The notes beneath the pieces are model-generated. The model was not told where the DNA came from, did no database searches, and worked only from the letters and a program-made list of their open reading frames with translations. DNA of 18,592 nucleotides from Verrucomicrobiota bacterium (lineage in GTDB: Bacteria > Verrucomicrobiota > Verrucomicrobiia > Verrucomicrobiales > Akkermansiaceae): contig WBXE01000024.1 of the NCBI GenBank assembly GCA_008932955.1, positions 1 through 18,592 of the forward strand, read 5' to 3'. Positions within the stretch are counted from its first letter, which is position 1, and every line of letters starts with the position of its first letter. Made by a program: the position numbers and the translations under genes. Positions 1-8,149 of the stretch are shown piece after piece.

Positions 1-30
1 AAAATTCAAAATTCAACATTCCACCTGCAT
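1..30. repeat. AT-rich degenerate intergenic repeat
   Basis: The first bases repeat AAAATTC / AAATTCAAC / CATTCCA units. A related stretch in the opposite orientation lies at 511-545, on the other side of the HD-domain gene, so that gene is bracketed by inverted copies. This kind of short AT-rich repeat recurs between genes in PVC-group genomes (from memory). The left boundary is cut by the window edge. Confidence 0.45.
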
Positions 31-35
31 CGGGC

Positions 36-476
36 TCATTCGAGCTCATGCCAGGCTTGACGGGTGGCGATGTCCTTGGCGGTGGTGGTGGAAAGGTGGT
101 GGGGACTCGGAGTGATGCCGACGCGGAGGAGGTCGAGGCGGTCGGCATCGAGGCAAACGCCGAGGGTGGGATTTTGTTGGGGGTCGGCCCCGTTGTGGAT
201 GTTGCAAGCGGTGAGGAGGAGGTCCATTTGGAGGTCGTCGAGATGGAAGTGGCCGACCTGGCGGAATTGCAGGGCGAGCTTGGCACCGCGCGGGCCGTGG
301 CGAGGGTCGCCATATTCGTTTTCCCGGCAGGAGTCGTGGAAGAGCGCGAACAGGCGGACCACTTGCGGATCGGCGTCGTGGATGCTGGCCAGATAGAGAC
401 CGTTGCGCATGACGGTGAGCCAATGGGTGGGGCCATGCACGGAGTGCTGCCCGAGCCTGAATTGCGAGGAAACCAA
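36..476 (-). CDS. HD-domain phosphohydrolase-like protein
   Basis: This is a small all-helical HD-superfamily protein of about 146 residues, probably a metal-dependent phosphohydrolase of unknown substrate. The metal ligands are visible in order: HGPTHW near residue 14-19 (first His), FHDSC near residue 46-50 (the His-Asp pair), RHGPRGA just after it, and DADRLDLLRVG near residue 109-119 (the last Asp). The start is uncertain. The only ordinary start nearby is TTG at 474-476, used here. The reading frame stays open upstream, and the residues NLPHTLWHL just before the TTG look like real protein, but no ATG or GTG occurs there; the AT-rich repeat at 511-545 then begins. The true start may be an ATT/ATC near 504-509, or the original start may have been lost to the repeat. 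It is the last minus-strand gene in the window, about 290 bp downstream of the small hydrophobic peptide gene. Confidence 0.8.
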   Translation of the reverse strand: MVSSQFRLGQHSVHGPTHWLTVMRNGLYLASIHDADPQVVRLFALFHDSCRENEYGDPRHGPRGAKLALQFRQVGHFHLDDLQMDLLLTACNIHNGADPQQNPTLGVCLDADRLDLLRVGITPSPHHLSTTTAKDIATRQAWHELE

Positions 477-510
477 GTGCCAGAGGGTGTGGGGGAGATT
501 TTGAATGATG

Positions 511-545
511 GATTTTGAATTTTGGATATGGAGATGTTGGATTAT
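511..545. repeat. AT-rich degenerate repeat upstream of HD gene
   Basis: Units resembling ATTTTGAATTTTGGAT and GATGTTGGATTA form a degenerate repeat, inverted relative to the copy at 1-30. GGATGTT-type units also appear as a clean tandem array at 9533-9560, so these belong to one local repeat style. The stretch directly abuts the 5' end of the HD-domain gene. Confidence 0.45.
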
Positions 546-558
546 CCTAAAAAGGGTA

Positions 559-768
559 ATGGAAAGGATTTTAGGGCCGTTTTTTAACCGCAGATTTCAC
601 GGATTGAAGAGGACTTCGGCGTGAGCTCAGTCGAACGATTACACGGAAAATAAGGCCACAATCTATCTACTCTTCGGATCGCAGTAAAGGTGACGGCCAA
701 ATAATTCATAACTCTTTAATTATCTGTGCAATCTGTGTAATCTGTGGTTTGCATCTTCCTTTCAGGGA
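559..768. repeat. Dispersed inverted-repeat element, copy A
   Basis: It begins with ATGGAAAGG, then TTTTTTAACCGCAGATT, TCACGGATTGAAGAGGA and later ACACGGA. It ends with ATTATCTGTGCAATCTGTG, then TAATCTGTGGTTTGCATC and CCTTTCAGGG. The ends are inverted complements of each other in the same style as copies B (7921-8104) and C (10495-10658). The interior differs from B and C and seems to contain extra sequence around 626-650. It has no coding potential. It fills the gap between the HD gene and the small peptide gene. Confidence 0.7.
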
Positions 769-769
769 T

Positions 770-901
770 TTATCTGGGAATTTCCGGGGGCAGCCAGAGC
801 CAGATCCAGAGTTTGAGGATCTCCACGCCCAGGGCACGGATGACGGCCCAGACGCCGGCGGTGACACAAGATAGGTGGTCGTGTTTGCGTTTGAGGCTCA
901 C
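770..901 (-). CDS. Small Trp-rich hydrophobic peptide (43 aa)
   Basis: This short reading frame begins with GTG at 899-901, which overlaps the TGA stop of the upstream peptidase gene in the classic GTGA arrangement, so it is probably translated by coupling. The 43-residue product starts with a basic, polar stretch (MSLKRKHDHLSC). It continues as a hydrophobic, tryptophan-rich helix (WAVIRALGVEILKLWIWLWL) and ends in PPEIPR. The helix could cross or lie on the membrane, with the basic N-terminus inside. I do not recognise a family. The 4-bp overlap and the protein-like composition are the evidence for a real gene. It ends 2 bp from repeat copy A. Confidence 0.55.
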   Translation of the reverse strand: MSLKRKHDHLSCVTAGVWAVIRALGVEILKLWIWLWLPPEIPR

Positions 902-1749
902 GAAATTGGGTCGGTGACTTCGAGACCGGGGGGCTCATTCATGCCTTTTGAGATTTGGGAAATGTGGTCGATGAGGCCGGTTAGCAAAGTTGTGAGAGCC
1001 GCTGCATAACTGGTGACCGAGGTGCAACGGGCGTAAACGCCATCGTCATCATGCATGTCGCCGGTGATGGTCTGGATGGGCAGGCAAAATGCGCAGCAGT
1101 TGAGGTCGTGCTCGTCGTATTGCCATGATTCATCGGGATCGCCTTCGGTGATGATGTGGACGTCCGCAGGCGCGAGAATGGATTGGCACAGGGATATAAT
1201 TTCCCTGATTCTGCTGAAACGCAGGCAGGCTGGCGGAGATGTGGATTTTCGCATGAACAAATTTTCCACGGTAAAGGCATGGGTGTCGTATGCTTCTTCG
1301 GTGACATCCAGAACCACAACAAACTCCGGGTGCAAGGGACCGCAGGATTGAAGGAGTTGCATGACGTGATCAGCTCCTCTGGAAGAGTCTTCCTCATCCC
1401 CGGTGAAGGCCACCAGCACCTGTGGGTGGAGGTGGCCGCCGAGCATGCGGTCGACCACAATGGCGTTGGTGATCGAATTATCGAAGGTGCCGAGGAGAAT
1501 GCCGTCGCTACAACTGGCGTGGTAATGAGTGTAGAGGGAGTCGATATGCGAGGAAACCAGCAGCATGGGCTGGGACGGGTCGAACTCCCGGTGCCGCCAG
1601 ACTAGCGCCAGGGGTTTATCGGGCAGGCAGACATAGGCCGATGGCGCGAGCCATTCGCGCAGGCGGATGATGCGCTCCTTGCGGTGGAAGTAACAACCGT
1701 TGTCAGCACAAGGCAGGGTGAGGTCGCAGATGAGTTCAGTTAAATTCAT
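898..1749 (-). CDS. Zinc metallopeptidase-like protein, M20/M28/M42 type
   Basis: The 283-residue product resembles the co-catalytic two-zinc peptidases (clan MH). The ligand pattern is visible in order: H68-x-D70 in SSHIDSL, the bridging D90 in GTFDNS, the catalytic E119 with E120 in TGDEEDSS, D148 in VVLDVTEE, and a late H233 in GDMHDDDG. Aminopeptidase or carboxypeptidase chemistry on small peptides, or amidohydrolase activity, would fit. No signal peptide is seen, so it is likely cytosolic. ATG at 1747-1749 is chosen because the residues after it (MNLTELI...) look like a normal N-terminus; an in-frame TTG 26 codons upstream adds only a Pro/Ser-rich stretch. It follows the SbcC-like gene after a 212-bp gap and overlaps the small peptide gene by 4 bp. 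Confidence 0.75.
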   Translation of the reverse strand: MNLTELICDLTLPCADNGCYFHRKERIIRLREWLAPSAYVCLPDKPLALVWRHREFDPSQPMLLVSSHIDSLYTHYHASCSDGILLGTFDNSITNAIVVDRMLGGHLHPQVLVAFTGDEEDSSRGADHVMQLLQSCGPLHPEFVVVLDVTEEAYDTHAFTVENLFMRKSTSPPACLRFSRIREIISLCQSILAPADVHIITEGDPDESWQYDEHDLNCCAFCLPIQTITGDMHDDDGVYARCTSVTSYAAALTTLLTGLIDHISQISKGMNEPPGLEVTDPIS

Positions 1750-1961
1750 GTGACTTGGAGGTGATGGGAGAGCTATTGTGCGAAAGCATCGCGGAAAGGA
1801 CCGAGGGTTCGGCGTGGGGGCAATCAATCGGTGACGGCGAAGATAATGTCAGAGAATACTCAGTTCGCGGTGGCGCAGGGCGGCGTGGGTGTCGGAGTCG
1901 ATGCAGGGCAGAAAGACGAGTTGGTTGGGCATGGGGTTGATTGTAGTGTGATGGGGGCGGT
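1750..1961. other. Intergenic gap between SbcC-like and peptidase genes
   Basis: This is a 212-bp spacer on the transcribed side of the peptidase gene. I found no clear promoter, terminator or repeat in it. A 27-codon frame (1849-1932, minus, starting MPNQLVFLPCID) lies in phase with the peptidase gene but is closed by one TGA. It is not called as a gene. Confidence 0.4.
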
Positions 1962-4958
1962 TCAGTCATGGTCAGCCACTAGGCTCACGCTACCGCCTCG
2001 GCCCTTGCCCGGGGTGATGAGGTTGCTGGAGATGAGTGCCTCCTTGGTGGCGAGATAGGATGGTTCATCCCAACCGAGTGAGGTGCGGAGGGATTGATTG
2101 CCGGCACTACCACCACTTTTTCGCAGGGCTTCGAGGAACGCGGTTTCCTGAGTTCCGGTGACGGCAGCGGCAAGCGGGGTTGCGATCCGGGCCGGATCAC
2201 TAACCGAATCTGATCGGCCGGGGTTGATTTGAGGCATGGCACTGGCGTCCGTCGGCGGGGCGGTGAGCCGGATATCCTTGGCACCGAGGCCGATGTAGTC
2301 GGCGGGGGTGCAGGTCAGGACGATGACTTGCAAGCCGCGGTTGGCTGCCAGATCAAGCATTCGTTGGAGGGCTTGCACGCGCTCGGGATCGGCGTAGGCG
2401 AAGGCGTCGTCGAAGATGATCGGCAGGCAGCCATCGTGGTTGGAGGCGAGGATTTCGGCCATGGCGAGGCGCACGGCGGCGGCGACTTGCTCCTTGGCCC
2501 CGCCGCTGAGGGAGTCGAAGGCAAAGGTGGGAGAGTCGGGGCGGGTGAGTTGAAGGGCTGGCTTGCTCGCGTCGGATAGATTGACGTGCACCCGGACGCC
2601 ACGGCCGAAGATGCATTCGAGATAGCCCGCGACGCGGTCGGCGATGGGTTGAGTGAGGTTTTCGCTGATGGCCGTTTGCGATTCGGAAAAGAGGCGGTGG
2701 AGCAGGGCAATGGCCTTTGCGTGGCGGTCCTCGCGGGCGTATTCCTCCTGAAGGGTGGCCAGACGGACCTTGGCTTCGAGCCTATCGGCCTCGGGGTCAG
2801 TGCTGCCGTCCACTGCAAGAATGCTGCGGGCGACGGCGATGCGGGTTTCGGCATCGCGTTGTTTTCCCTCCTCCGAGGCAAGCACCCGGATGAGACGGGC
2901 GTGCTCGTCGGTTAGAGATTTCGGGTTGAGATCGGCGAGCGCCTTGGCGGTCGCTTCCAGGGTCGCACGGGCGGCGGCCTCGGCGGCTTTGGAGTTCGCG
3001 AGTGTTTGCTGGCGGGTTGTGGCATCGCCGTGATTTGCCTCGAGGGCGGTGGCGGAAACTTCGAGGCTCATAAGGTCACTGCGCGATTTCTCGATGGATT
3101 CGCGATGGGCTTGCAATGCCAAAACTGTCCCTTGGTGGGAAGCACGGCTGGCATCGGCATCGATCCGCAACTGGGCTTCCTTCCGCTCGCTTTCCTCCAA
3201 AGTTTCCGAGGTTCGGATCATCCAGGCGCGGGCGGATTCGAGGGAGTCCGGCCCGGGTTGTTCGAGAGTCGTCCCGAGCGCGGCGCGGCGACGATCCACT
3301 TCGGCGAGCGCGGCGAGTTGTGCTGCAGTGGCAGCACTGAGCGCATCTGGCAATTTCTTGGCATCCAGCGCCCGGAGTTTGGTCTCGACCTCACTGATCC
3401 GCTGCCCGACGGTCTCGCGTTTGGCGTAAGTGTCCACGGCTTCCTTGATGTCGACGACCGCGAGTGCGTCGAGGGCCTGGGCGAATTTTTGGCGGATGGC
3501 GTCGAGTTTTTGGCGGCACTCCCCGAGGGATGTTCCGCCACCCGGGCGGATGCGCAGGCGGGTGCCGGTGCCGAGCGTGAGCTCGGCGGCTTCGGTGATC
3601 ACCCGTGACTCTCCCAACGTGAGCGCCTCGCCATCAAGTAGAACCGCTTGATCGGAGGCAACCAACTCGACTCCGGCGGCAATGGCCTGCAGCGCGCCTT
3701 CAGCCAGACGCCGCTGGGTGTTGAGATTGTACAGGGATTCGATGTGTGAGGCGGTGATGACTTGAAACTTGGATAGAGCCCCGTTAGCCTCAGCAAGATC
3801 TCGCGTGAGCGCTGCGATCGTGCCTGCCTTGGTGGCTAGATCGGCGCAAACGGCGGATTTTTCAAAATGGGAAACGCAGGCCGCGGCGAAATCATGGAGT
3901 TTGCGGGCATGGCGCGCGGCCTCCGAGACAGAGCGCTGGGCATGGTCGGCCGCGGTGGCGGTGGTACGCGCGGAGACTTCATAATCAGTTAGGATGGAAA
4001 GTTTTGCTTCGGCGGGCATCAGTGATTCGCGAGCCGCGGCAGCCTTTTGCCGGAGATCGAGGATTTGCGCGTCCACCTTGGCGAGTTGCTCGCGGGTTGC
4101 GACGGCATTGCGGTGCTGCAGGGTTTCCATTTCCTCACGGGCACGCAGATCGCTGACCTGGGCAAGGGAGGCGTTAACGGCAGACAGGCGTTCGCGGAAG
4201 CCGGGCAGCGCGGCCGCTGACTCCGCTAGAAGTCTGGCCGCGGCTTCCTGATCGGCAATGGCGGTCTCGAGCCGCTGCTTTTGTTCGAGCGCACGGGCGA
4301 GGTCGGCTTGCGCTGCGGCGAGTTGTTTGTTAGCTAGGTCCGGTTTTGAACCAGCCTTGAAGCTGCCGTTTTTGTTGTAGATCGCGTCGTGGGATGCCCG
4401 AATGGTTTCGCGGACGTGCTCATCGGTTTGAGATTGCATGACGGCGGCCAAGCCTTGTTGTTGCAGGCGCTGGACCAGCTCATCCTTGCGCTTGGCAGCG
4501 TGGGCGGCAGCGTCATCGCCAGAGGTCCCCTGCCAGACCCAGAGGTGAGCCCAGCGGGTCGCGAGTTCGCTGAGACGGTTGGCGGGCCCGTCCTGATTGC
4601 CGACAAGTTGCGCGAGCTTCTCCTCCGCATCATCACCTTGAAGGCTGGTGCCGTCATTGGATGCGAGGCGGATGATGCCGTTAGGACCGGAGAAGCGTTT
4701 GTCCAGGGTCCAGGTGCGGGATCCGACTTCGAACACCAGCTTCACTTCGGGCTGGCCGTTGTGGGTTTCCGAACGCATCGACTGTTGCAACTCCCCGCCG
4801 GTGCGGTGGCGGCAGAACAAGGCGCGGTGCATGGCTTCGGCGAGCGTGCTCTTGCCTGTTTCGTTAGGTCCGCCGATTAGATTGCGCGAGGGGTTGAGTT
4901 CAACGGTGAGGTCGCGGTGAAGGCGGTAATTGCGGGCGGTGATGGAAAGGATTCTCAT
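1962..4958 (-). CDS. SbcC/Rad50-like SMC-family ATPase with C-terminal winged helix
   Basis: The 998-residue product is a Rad50/SbcC/YhaN-type ATPase expected to work with the Mre11-like nuclease encoded just upstream in DNA-end processing. Residues 30-38 are a Walker A loop (GPNETGKST). Two long Ala/Glu/Gln-rich coiled-coil arms follow. The ABC signature LSGGAKEQ starts near residue 817, and Walker B (LPIIFDDAF) lies near 845-853. The hinge region around residues 430-490 is beta-rich (LLDGEALTLGES, RIRPGGGTSLGE), and no CxxC zinc hook is visible. The last 60 residues (about 938-998) form a separate module, LRKSGGSAGN...SLGWDEPSY...GRGGSVSL, matching a winged-helix-like tail I know from several restriction/defence-associated proteins. 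ATG at 4956-4958 is chosen because MRILSITARNYR is the standard N-terminus; longer versions run into the nuclease gene, 37 bp away. Confidence 0.9.
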   Translation of the reverse strand: MRILSITARNYRLHRDLTVELNPSRNLIGGPNETGKSTLAEAMHRALFCRHRTGGELQQSMRSETHNGQPEVKLVFEVGSRTWTLDKRFSGPNGIIRLASNDGTSLQGDDAEEKLAQLVGNQDGPANRLSELATRWAHLWVWQGTSGDDAAAHAAKRKDELVQRLQQQGLAAVMQSQTDEHVRETIRASHDAIYNKNGSFKAGSKPDLANKQLAAAQADLARALEQKQRLETAIADQEAAARLLAESAAALPGFRERLSAVNASLAQVSDLRAREEMETLQHRNAVATREQLAKVDAQILDLRQKAAAARESLMPAEAKLSILTDYEVSARTTATAADHAQRSVSEAARHARKLHDFAAACVSHFEKSAVCADLATKAGTIAALTRDLAEANGALSKFQVITASHIESLYNLNTQRRLAEGALQAIAAGVELVASDQAVLLDGEALTLGESRVITEAAELTLGTGTRLRIRPGGGTSLGECRQKLDAIRQKFAQALDALAVVDIKEAVDTYAKRETVGQRISEVETKLRALDAKKLPDALSAATAAQLAALAEVDRRRAALGTTLEQPGPDSLESARAWMIRTSETLEESERKEAQLRIDADASRASHQGTVLALQAHRESIEKSRSDLMSLEVSATALEANHGDATTRQQTLANSKAAEAAARATLEATAKALADLNPKSLTDEHARLIRVLASEEGKQRDAETRIAVARSILAVDGSTDPEADRLEAKVRLATLQEEYAREDRHAKAIALLHRLFSESQTAISENLTQPIADRVAGYLECIFGRGVRVHVNLSDASKPALQLTRPDSPTFAFDSLSGGAKEQVAAAVRLAMAEILASNHDGCLPIIFDDAFAYADPERVQALQRMLDLAANRGLQVIVLTCTPADYIGLGAKDIRLTAPPTDASAMPQINPGRSDSVSDPARIATPLAAAVTGTQETAFLEALRKSGGSAGNQSLRTSLGWDEPSYLATKEALISSNLITPGKGRGGSVSLVADHD

Positions 4959-4995
4959 TGGAGGACGGAGTAAGATGTTAGTAATAATGGCCGGT

Positions 4996-6168
4996 TCATA
5001 GTGCGGTGGCGCACGCGGCGTGAAGCTCGCGCAAGGCGATGCGGGCGATCCCTGCATCGGTATCCCCGGCCATGGCGGCGATGAGTTGGCTGGCAACGGT
5101 GGCCACCAGAGGATCGCCCGGGCGGGAGGCGAGATCGTGAATTTCCATTTCGGTGGGGGCGATGCCGACCCGGTCTTCGAGTTTGATGCGCAGCAGGCGG
5201 GCATCGAGCCCCACCAGATATTCCTGCAAGAGGCGCGACGCCTCGATGCCGAGGTTGCCCACAAGCACCAGCCGCAGCAGGCTGTCCTGCCCCCATGCGC
5301 CGATGTTTTCCGCTAGTTTGGTGCGGAACGCGTCGAAACTATCATCTTCTGAAAACTTATAGGACAACTCATTCCAACGAAAATGACTGGTGGTCAATGT
5401 TTCGATTAGGGGAGCTTGCCCGCGGCCGGACTTTACCACGAGGATGTTGCCGGGGTTGTTGTTATCTCCCTTGGGAAAGCGGTCGATTTCAGGCGTGCCG
5501 GAATACCAGGCCTTTGCCCCCACCTGTTTGGTGCCATGCCAATCGCCGAGTGCGATGTAATCGATTTCCGCAACAGGGAGGCGGGAAAGATCGATGATGT
5601 TAGGTGAGCCGGGGGCTTCGTCCTCGTCGTCCTGGGCCGCGCCGAATCCTTGAATACTGCCATGAGCCAGAACGATTCGCGGTAGGTCGGCTGGAAACGA
5701 GGCGGCGTCGAAAGCACTGCGGATCCATGAGGTGGGATCGACCAGGGACATCCGCCGCATCAGTGGGGCCGGGAAGATGATGGCGCTATCCAAGAGCACG
5801 GGTTCCGGGGTGAGCAGGAGGCGGAGGTTGGGGGCGAGCTGCTCTTTCTGGCGGATAAAAAACGGCTGCTCCCACAAACTGCCCGCTCCACCGTGATCAT
5901 GGTTTCCCGGGATGACCAATACCGGCACCTCCATTGCGCCGATGGCCTCACAGGCTTTTGCGACCGTGGCATTGAGCGGACTCGGGCTATCAAACAGGTC
6001 GCCCGCGACCAATACGAAGGCTGCCTGGTGTTCCTTGATTGCGGCGGCGACACGTTTGAGGCACTCAAAGCGTTCGTTCTGAAGGCGGCTGCGTTTGGCG
6101 ACATCGCTCACCCGGGCAAAGGGTTTGCCAAGCTGCCAGTCGGCGGTGTGGATGAATGTGATGGGCAT
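4996..6168 (-). CDS. SbcD/Mre11-like DNA repair exonuclease (metallophosphoesterase)
   Basis: The 390-residue product is a calcineurin-like phosphoesterase of the Mre11/SbcD/YhaO group, predicted to cut DNA ends as a subunit partner of the SbcC-like ATPase downstream. Motifs in order: HTADWQLGK (D10, with Q12 where Mre11 normally has His), AGDLFD (D57), IPGNHDHGG (N89, H90), LAHGS (H169) and LGDWHG (D209, H211). The first His of the usual G-H-x-H motif is Asp here. The pattern DWQ...GDWHG occurs together in a subfamily of these enzymes (from memory), so it is probably a subfamily trait and not damage. The C-terminal 130 residues would be the capping and ATPase-binding part. The gene follows the VWA gene after 82 bp and precedes the ATPase gene by 37 bp, so an operon is likely. 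Confidence 0.9.
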   Translation of the reverse strand: MPITFIHTADWQLGKPFARVSDVAKRSRLQNERFECLKRVAAAIKEHQAAFVLVAGDLFDSPSPLNATVAKACEAIGAMEVPVLVIPGNHDHGGAGSLWEQPFFIRQKEQLAPNLRLLLTPEPVLLDSAIIFPAPLMRRMSLVDPTSWIRSAFDAASFPADLPRIVLAHGSIQGFGAAQDDEDEAPGSPNIIDLSRLPVAEIDYIALGDWHGTKQVGAKAWYSGTPEIDRFPKGDNNNPGNILVVKSGRGQAPLIETLTTSHFRWNELSYKFSEDDSFDAFRTKLAENIGAWGQDSLLRLVLVGNLGIEASRLLQEYLVGLDARLLRIKLEDRVGIAPTEMEIHDLASRPGDPLVATVASQLIAAMAGDTDAGIARIALRELHAACATAL

Positions 6169-6250
6169 GAGGATGGGGTTGGGGTTGGTTCTTACTAGTG
6201 GATCAGGATGGATTCAGGCAAGCTCCATCGCCATTTTCCAGCGTTTCAAT

Positions 6251-7882
6251 TCAGTGGCGGGCGGCGACTTGGGATTGGAGGAGTCTAGCGAGAACGGCGG
6301 GGAGTTGATTGGGAGTTAGATTGGTGGGAGAACCGGGAATGAGGTCGGCAATTTCGGTGGATTCCGGCCCGAGGCCTAGACCGTGCACGCGGACGCCGTC
6401 GCGGCGGATGCTGCGGAGTTTCGTGCGTGCTTCATCCGGATCGCGGGTGTCGCCATCACTGAGGATCCACAGGTGGCGGTGGCGGTTGGGGCATTGGTTG
6501 AGGTGATGGGTGGCGATATCGAGCGCCGGGTTGATGTTGGTGCCGCCGCACGGTGCCAACAAACCTGCGAGGCGGGCTTGGACGGCGGTTGAGTCCGGGG
6601 CGTCGGCGGATTGGATGAGTTGGGCGTCGCTGGCGAAAGCGATGATAGTGAGAGGGATGCCGAGGCGCAGGCAGACTTCGCGCAAGACGACGAGCGCGGC
6701 AAAGGTGGCCTCGGCGCGTGGCCCCGCCATCGATCCGGATCCGTCGATGAGAAGTACGAATGCCGGGTCGGGGCGGCGTGGCAGGCTGACGCGTTGCCAG
6801 AGGCGTTCGTGTTGGCGCGGGTCGGCCTCAAATTGCATGGCGACGCGCAAGTCGAGAGCGTGGCCGGAGCGGTGGAAGCGGCTGCGCTTGGGGCGGGCAT
6901 CGGCAGTTATGAGTTGCAACAAGGTGGCGGCGCAGGTTTCGATAAGTGCGGCGTGCTTGGCGAGTTCTCGGGCATAGGCACCTGAGGTGCCAGTGGCAAG
7001 GGTTAGATTGGCATCACCGGGTTGGCCGCGACCGGTGCTGGGGCGATGGGAATGTTTGATTTCTCCGCTGGATGGTCGACGAGGATCGGCGGGTGCTGCT
7101 GCGGCTTGGGCGTTCTCCAAGGCTCGTTGAGCGATTGCCTGGCGGGTGGGTTCGCTGTCGGGGTGATCGAGGAGACGCAGGAACACCGGGACGATGTGTT
7201 GCCAGATGATGACCCACACGCGGTGTTGCAACATGCGGATGATGCATTCGGCGGATGATGGTTCGGAGTCATGATCCTGTGCGCAATAACAGATAGATAC
7301 CGGATGCGAGTGATAGTGTTGGCGGGTGCGCGTGGCATCCGGCGACTCGGGACTTGGAAATGCGGCGATGGCTTGTTTGAAATGCGGCATCACTTGCGTG
7401 AGGGCGGTTTGGGACTCCGGGTGCAAGGTGAGCACGGAGGATTCATTCCACCAATGATCCAGCAGACCCGCGAGAAACCCGCCGGCCGGATCGGCGGCGA
7501 GACGCTGGCGGTTTGAATCGGAGATACTGCCGAGAATGCGGTCGTTGTACAAACGGATCCACGGCCGGCAGCCCGGAAACCGTTGTTGCAGCCAGTTCTC
7601 TATCCGGCAGTCCTCGATCACGTTGAGCAAGGGGTGAATGTTCGCTTGATAGATCTCCGAGGGGACGATGTCGCCGAAGCGGGTCAACGCGGCATGGGCC
7701 GACTCGTGGAGGATCAGCCCGCGGCAGTAATCCGGCGGGCGCAGCGCCAGATCGATCGGGTTGACCGTGATGATGCGGGCGGCCCAGTTAAAGGACCAGT
7801 TGCAATCCCCCACGCCGACTTGCAGGACCACATCGGGGCAGGAAGAGGCAAGAGCGGCGAGGGATTGGAGTTCTGGGAGCAT
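6251..7882 (-). CDS. VWA-domain protein with N-terminal HEXXH metallopeptidase-like domain
   Basis: The 543-residue product has two visible parts. The N-terminal half holds H59-E-S-A-H63, an HEXXH zinc motif, followed by NVIEDCRIE (87-95), which recalls the CobT/DUF2201-type putative metallopeptidase domains. Residues 240-310 are a polar, Pro-rich linker. The C-terminal half is a von Willebrand A domain with a complete MIDAS: LIDGSGSM near 378-385, the Thr of CGGTNINP near 445 and LSDGDTRD near 474-481. Such proteins usually act with a MoxR/midasin-type AAA+ ATPase, and one is encoded just upstream (8150-9511), separated here by repeat copy B. The role is probably a metal-dependent adaptor binding a client for the ATPase. 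Whether the HEXXH site is active cannot be told. Nothing suggests secretion. Confidence 0.85.
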   Translation of the reverse strand: MLPELQSLAALASSCPDVVLQVGVGDCNWSFNWAARIITVNPIDLALRPPDYCRGLILHESAHAALTRFGDIVPSEIYQANIHPLLNVIEDCRIENWLQQRFPGCRPWIRLYNDRILGSISDSNRQRLAADPAGGFLAGLLDHWWNESSVLTLHPESQTALTQVMPHFKQAIAAFPSPESPDATRTRQHYHSHPVSICYCAQDHDSEPSSAECIIRMLQHRVWVIIWQHIVPVFLRLLDHPDSEPTRQAIAQRALENAQAAAAPADPRRPSSGEIKHSHRPSTGRGQPGDANLTLATGTSGAYARELAKHAALIETCAATLLQLITADARPKRSRFHRSGHALDLRVAMQFEADPRQHERLWQRVSLPRRPDPAFVLLIDGSGSMAGPRAEATFAALVVLREVCLRLGIPLTIIAFASDAQLIQSADAPDSTAVQARLAGLLAPCGGTNINPALDIATHHLNQCPNRHRHLWILSDGDTRDPDEARTKLRSIRRDGVRVHGLGLGPESTEIADLIPGSPTNLTPNQLPAVLARLLQSQVAARH

Positions 7883-8149
7883 GAGGTGGCGCTTTGCGTC
7901 TGGTTATCTTGAAAATAGAGATGGAAACGGTAGTAGTGCCATTTCTAACCACTTATTACACTGATTGAAGAGGATTACACGGATAAGATAGATCTGATTT
8001 ATCAAGCGTTAAGCTCACCCAAAAGTCGAATGCCGCGATAGGGTCAACTCTTCCATTATCCGTGTCATCCGTGCAATCCGTGGTTTCCATCGTCCTTTTC
8101 AGGGTTATGGCTGTTTGTTATCGGTTATTGAGAAAGATGCCTGCTGGCG
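7883..8149. other. Intergenic gap between BRCT-AAA and VWA genes
   Basis: Most of this 267-bp gap is repeat copy B (7921-8104). The remaining ends hold no clear promoter or terminator. Because the two flanking genes are expected partners, the element probably inserted within an operon. Confidence 0.5.
7921..8104. repeat. Dispersed inverted-repeat element, copy B
   Basis: It starts with ATGGAAACGG, then TAACCACTTATTACACTG and AGAGGATTACACGGATAA. It ends with CATTATCCGTGTCATCCG, then TGCAATCCGTGGTTTCCATC and CCTTTTCAGGG. The two ends are inverted complements. The interior shares with copy C the pattern TATCAA, GCT-AC, AAG and GAATGCC in the same order and spacing, which shows that B and C are copies of one element. 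It is non-coding and miniature in size. Confidence 0.75.

Noticed and set aside
1849..1932. A 27-codon minus-strand frame (MPNQLVFLPCID...) before the peptidase gene
   Set aside because: It is too short to support, has no overlap or ribosome-binding evidence, and is in phase with the peptidase gene with one TGA between. A decayed N-terminal extension is possible but unproven.
3006..3608. A 200-codon plus-strand open frame opposite the SbcC-like coiled coil
   Set aside because: This is an antisense shadow; the minus-strand protein has Walker A, signature and Walker B in order.
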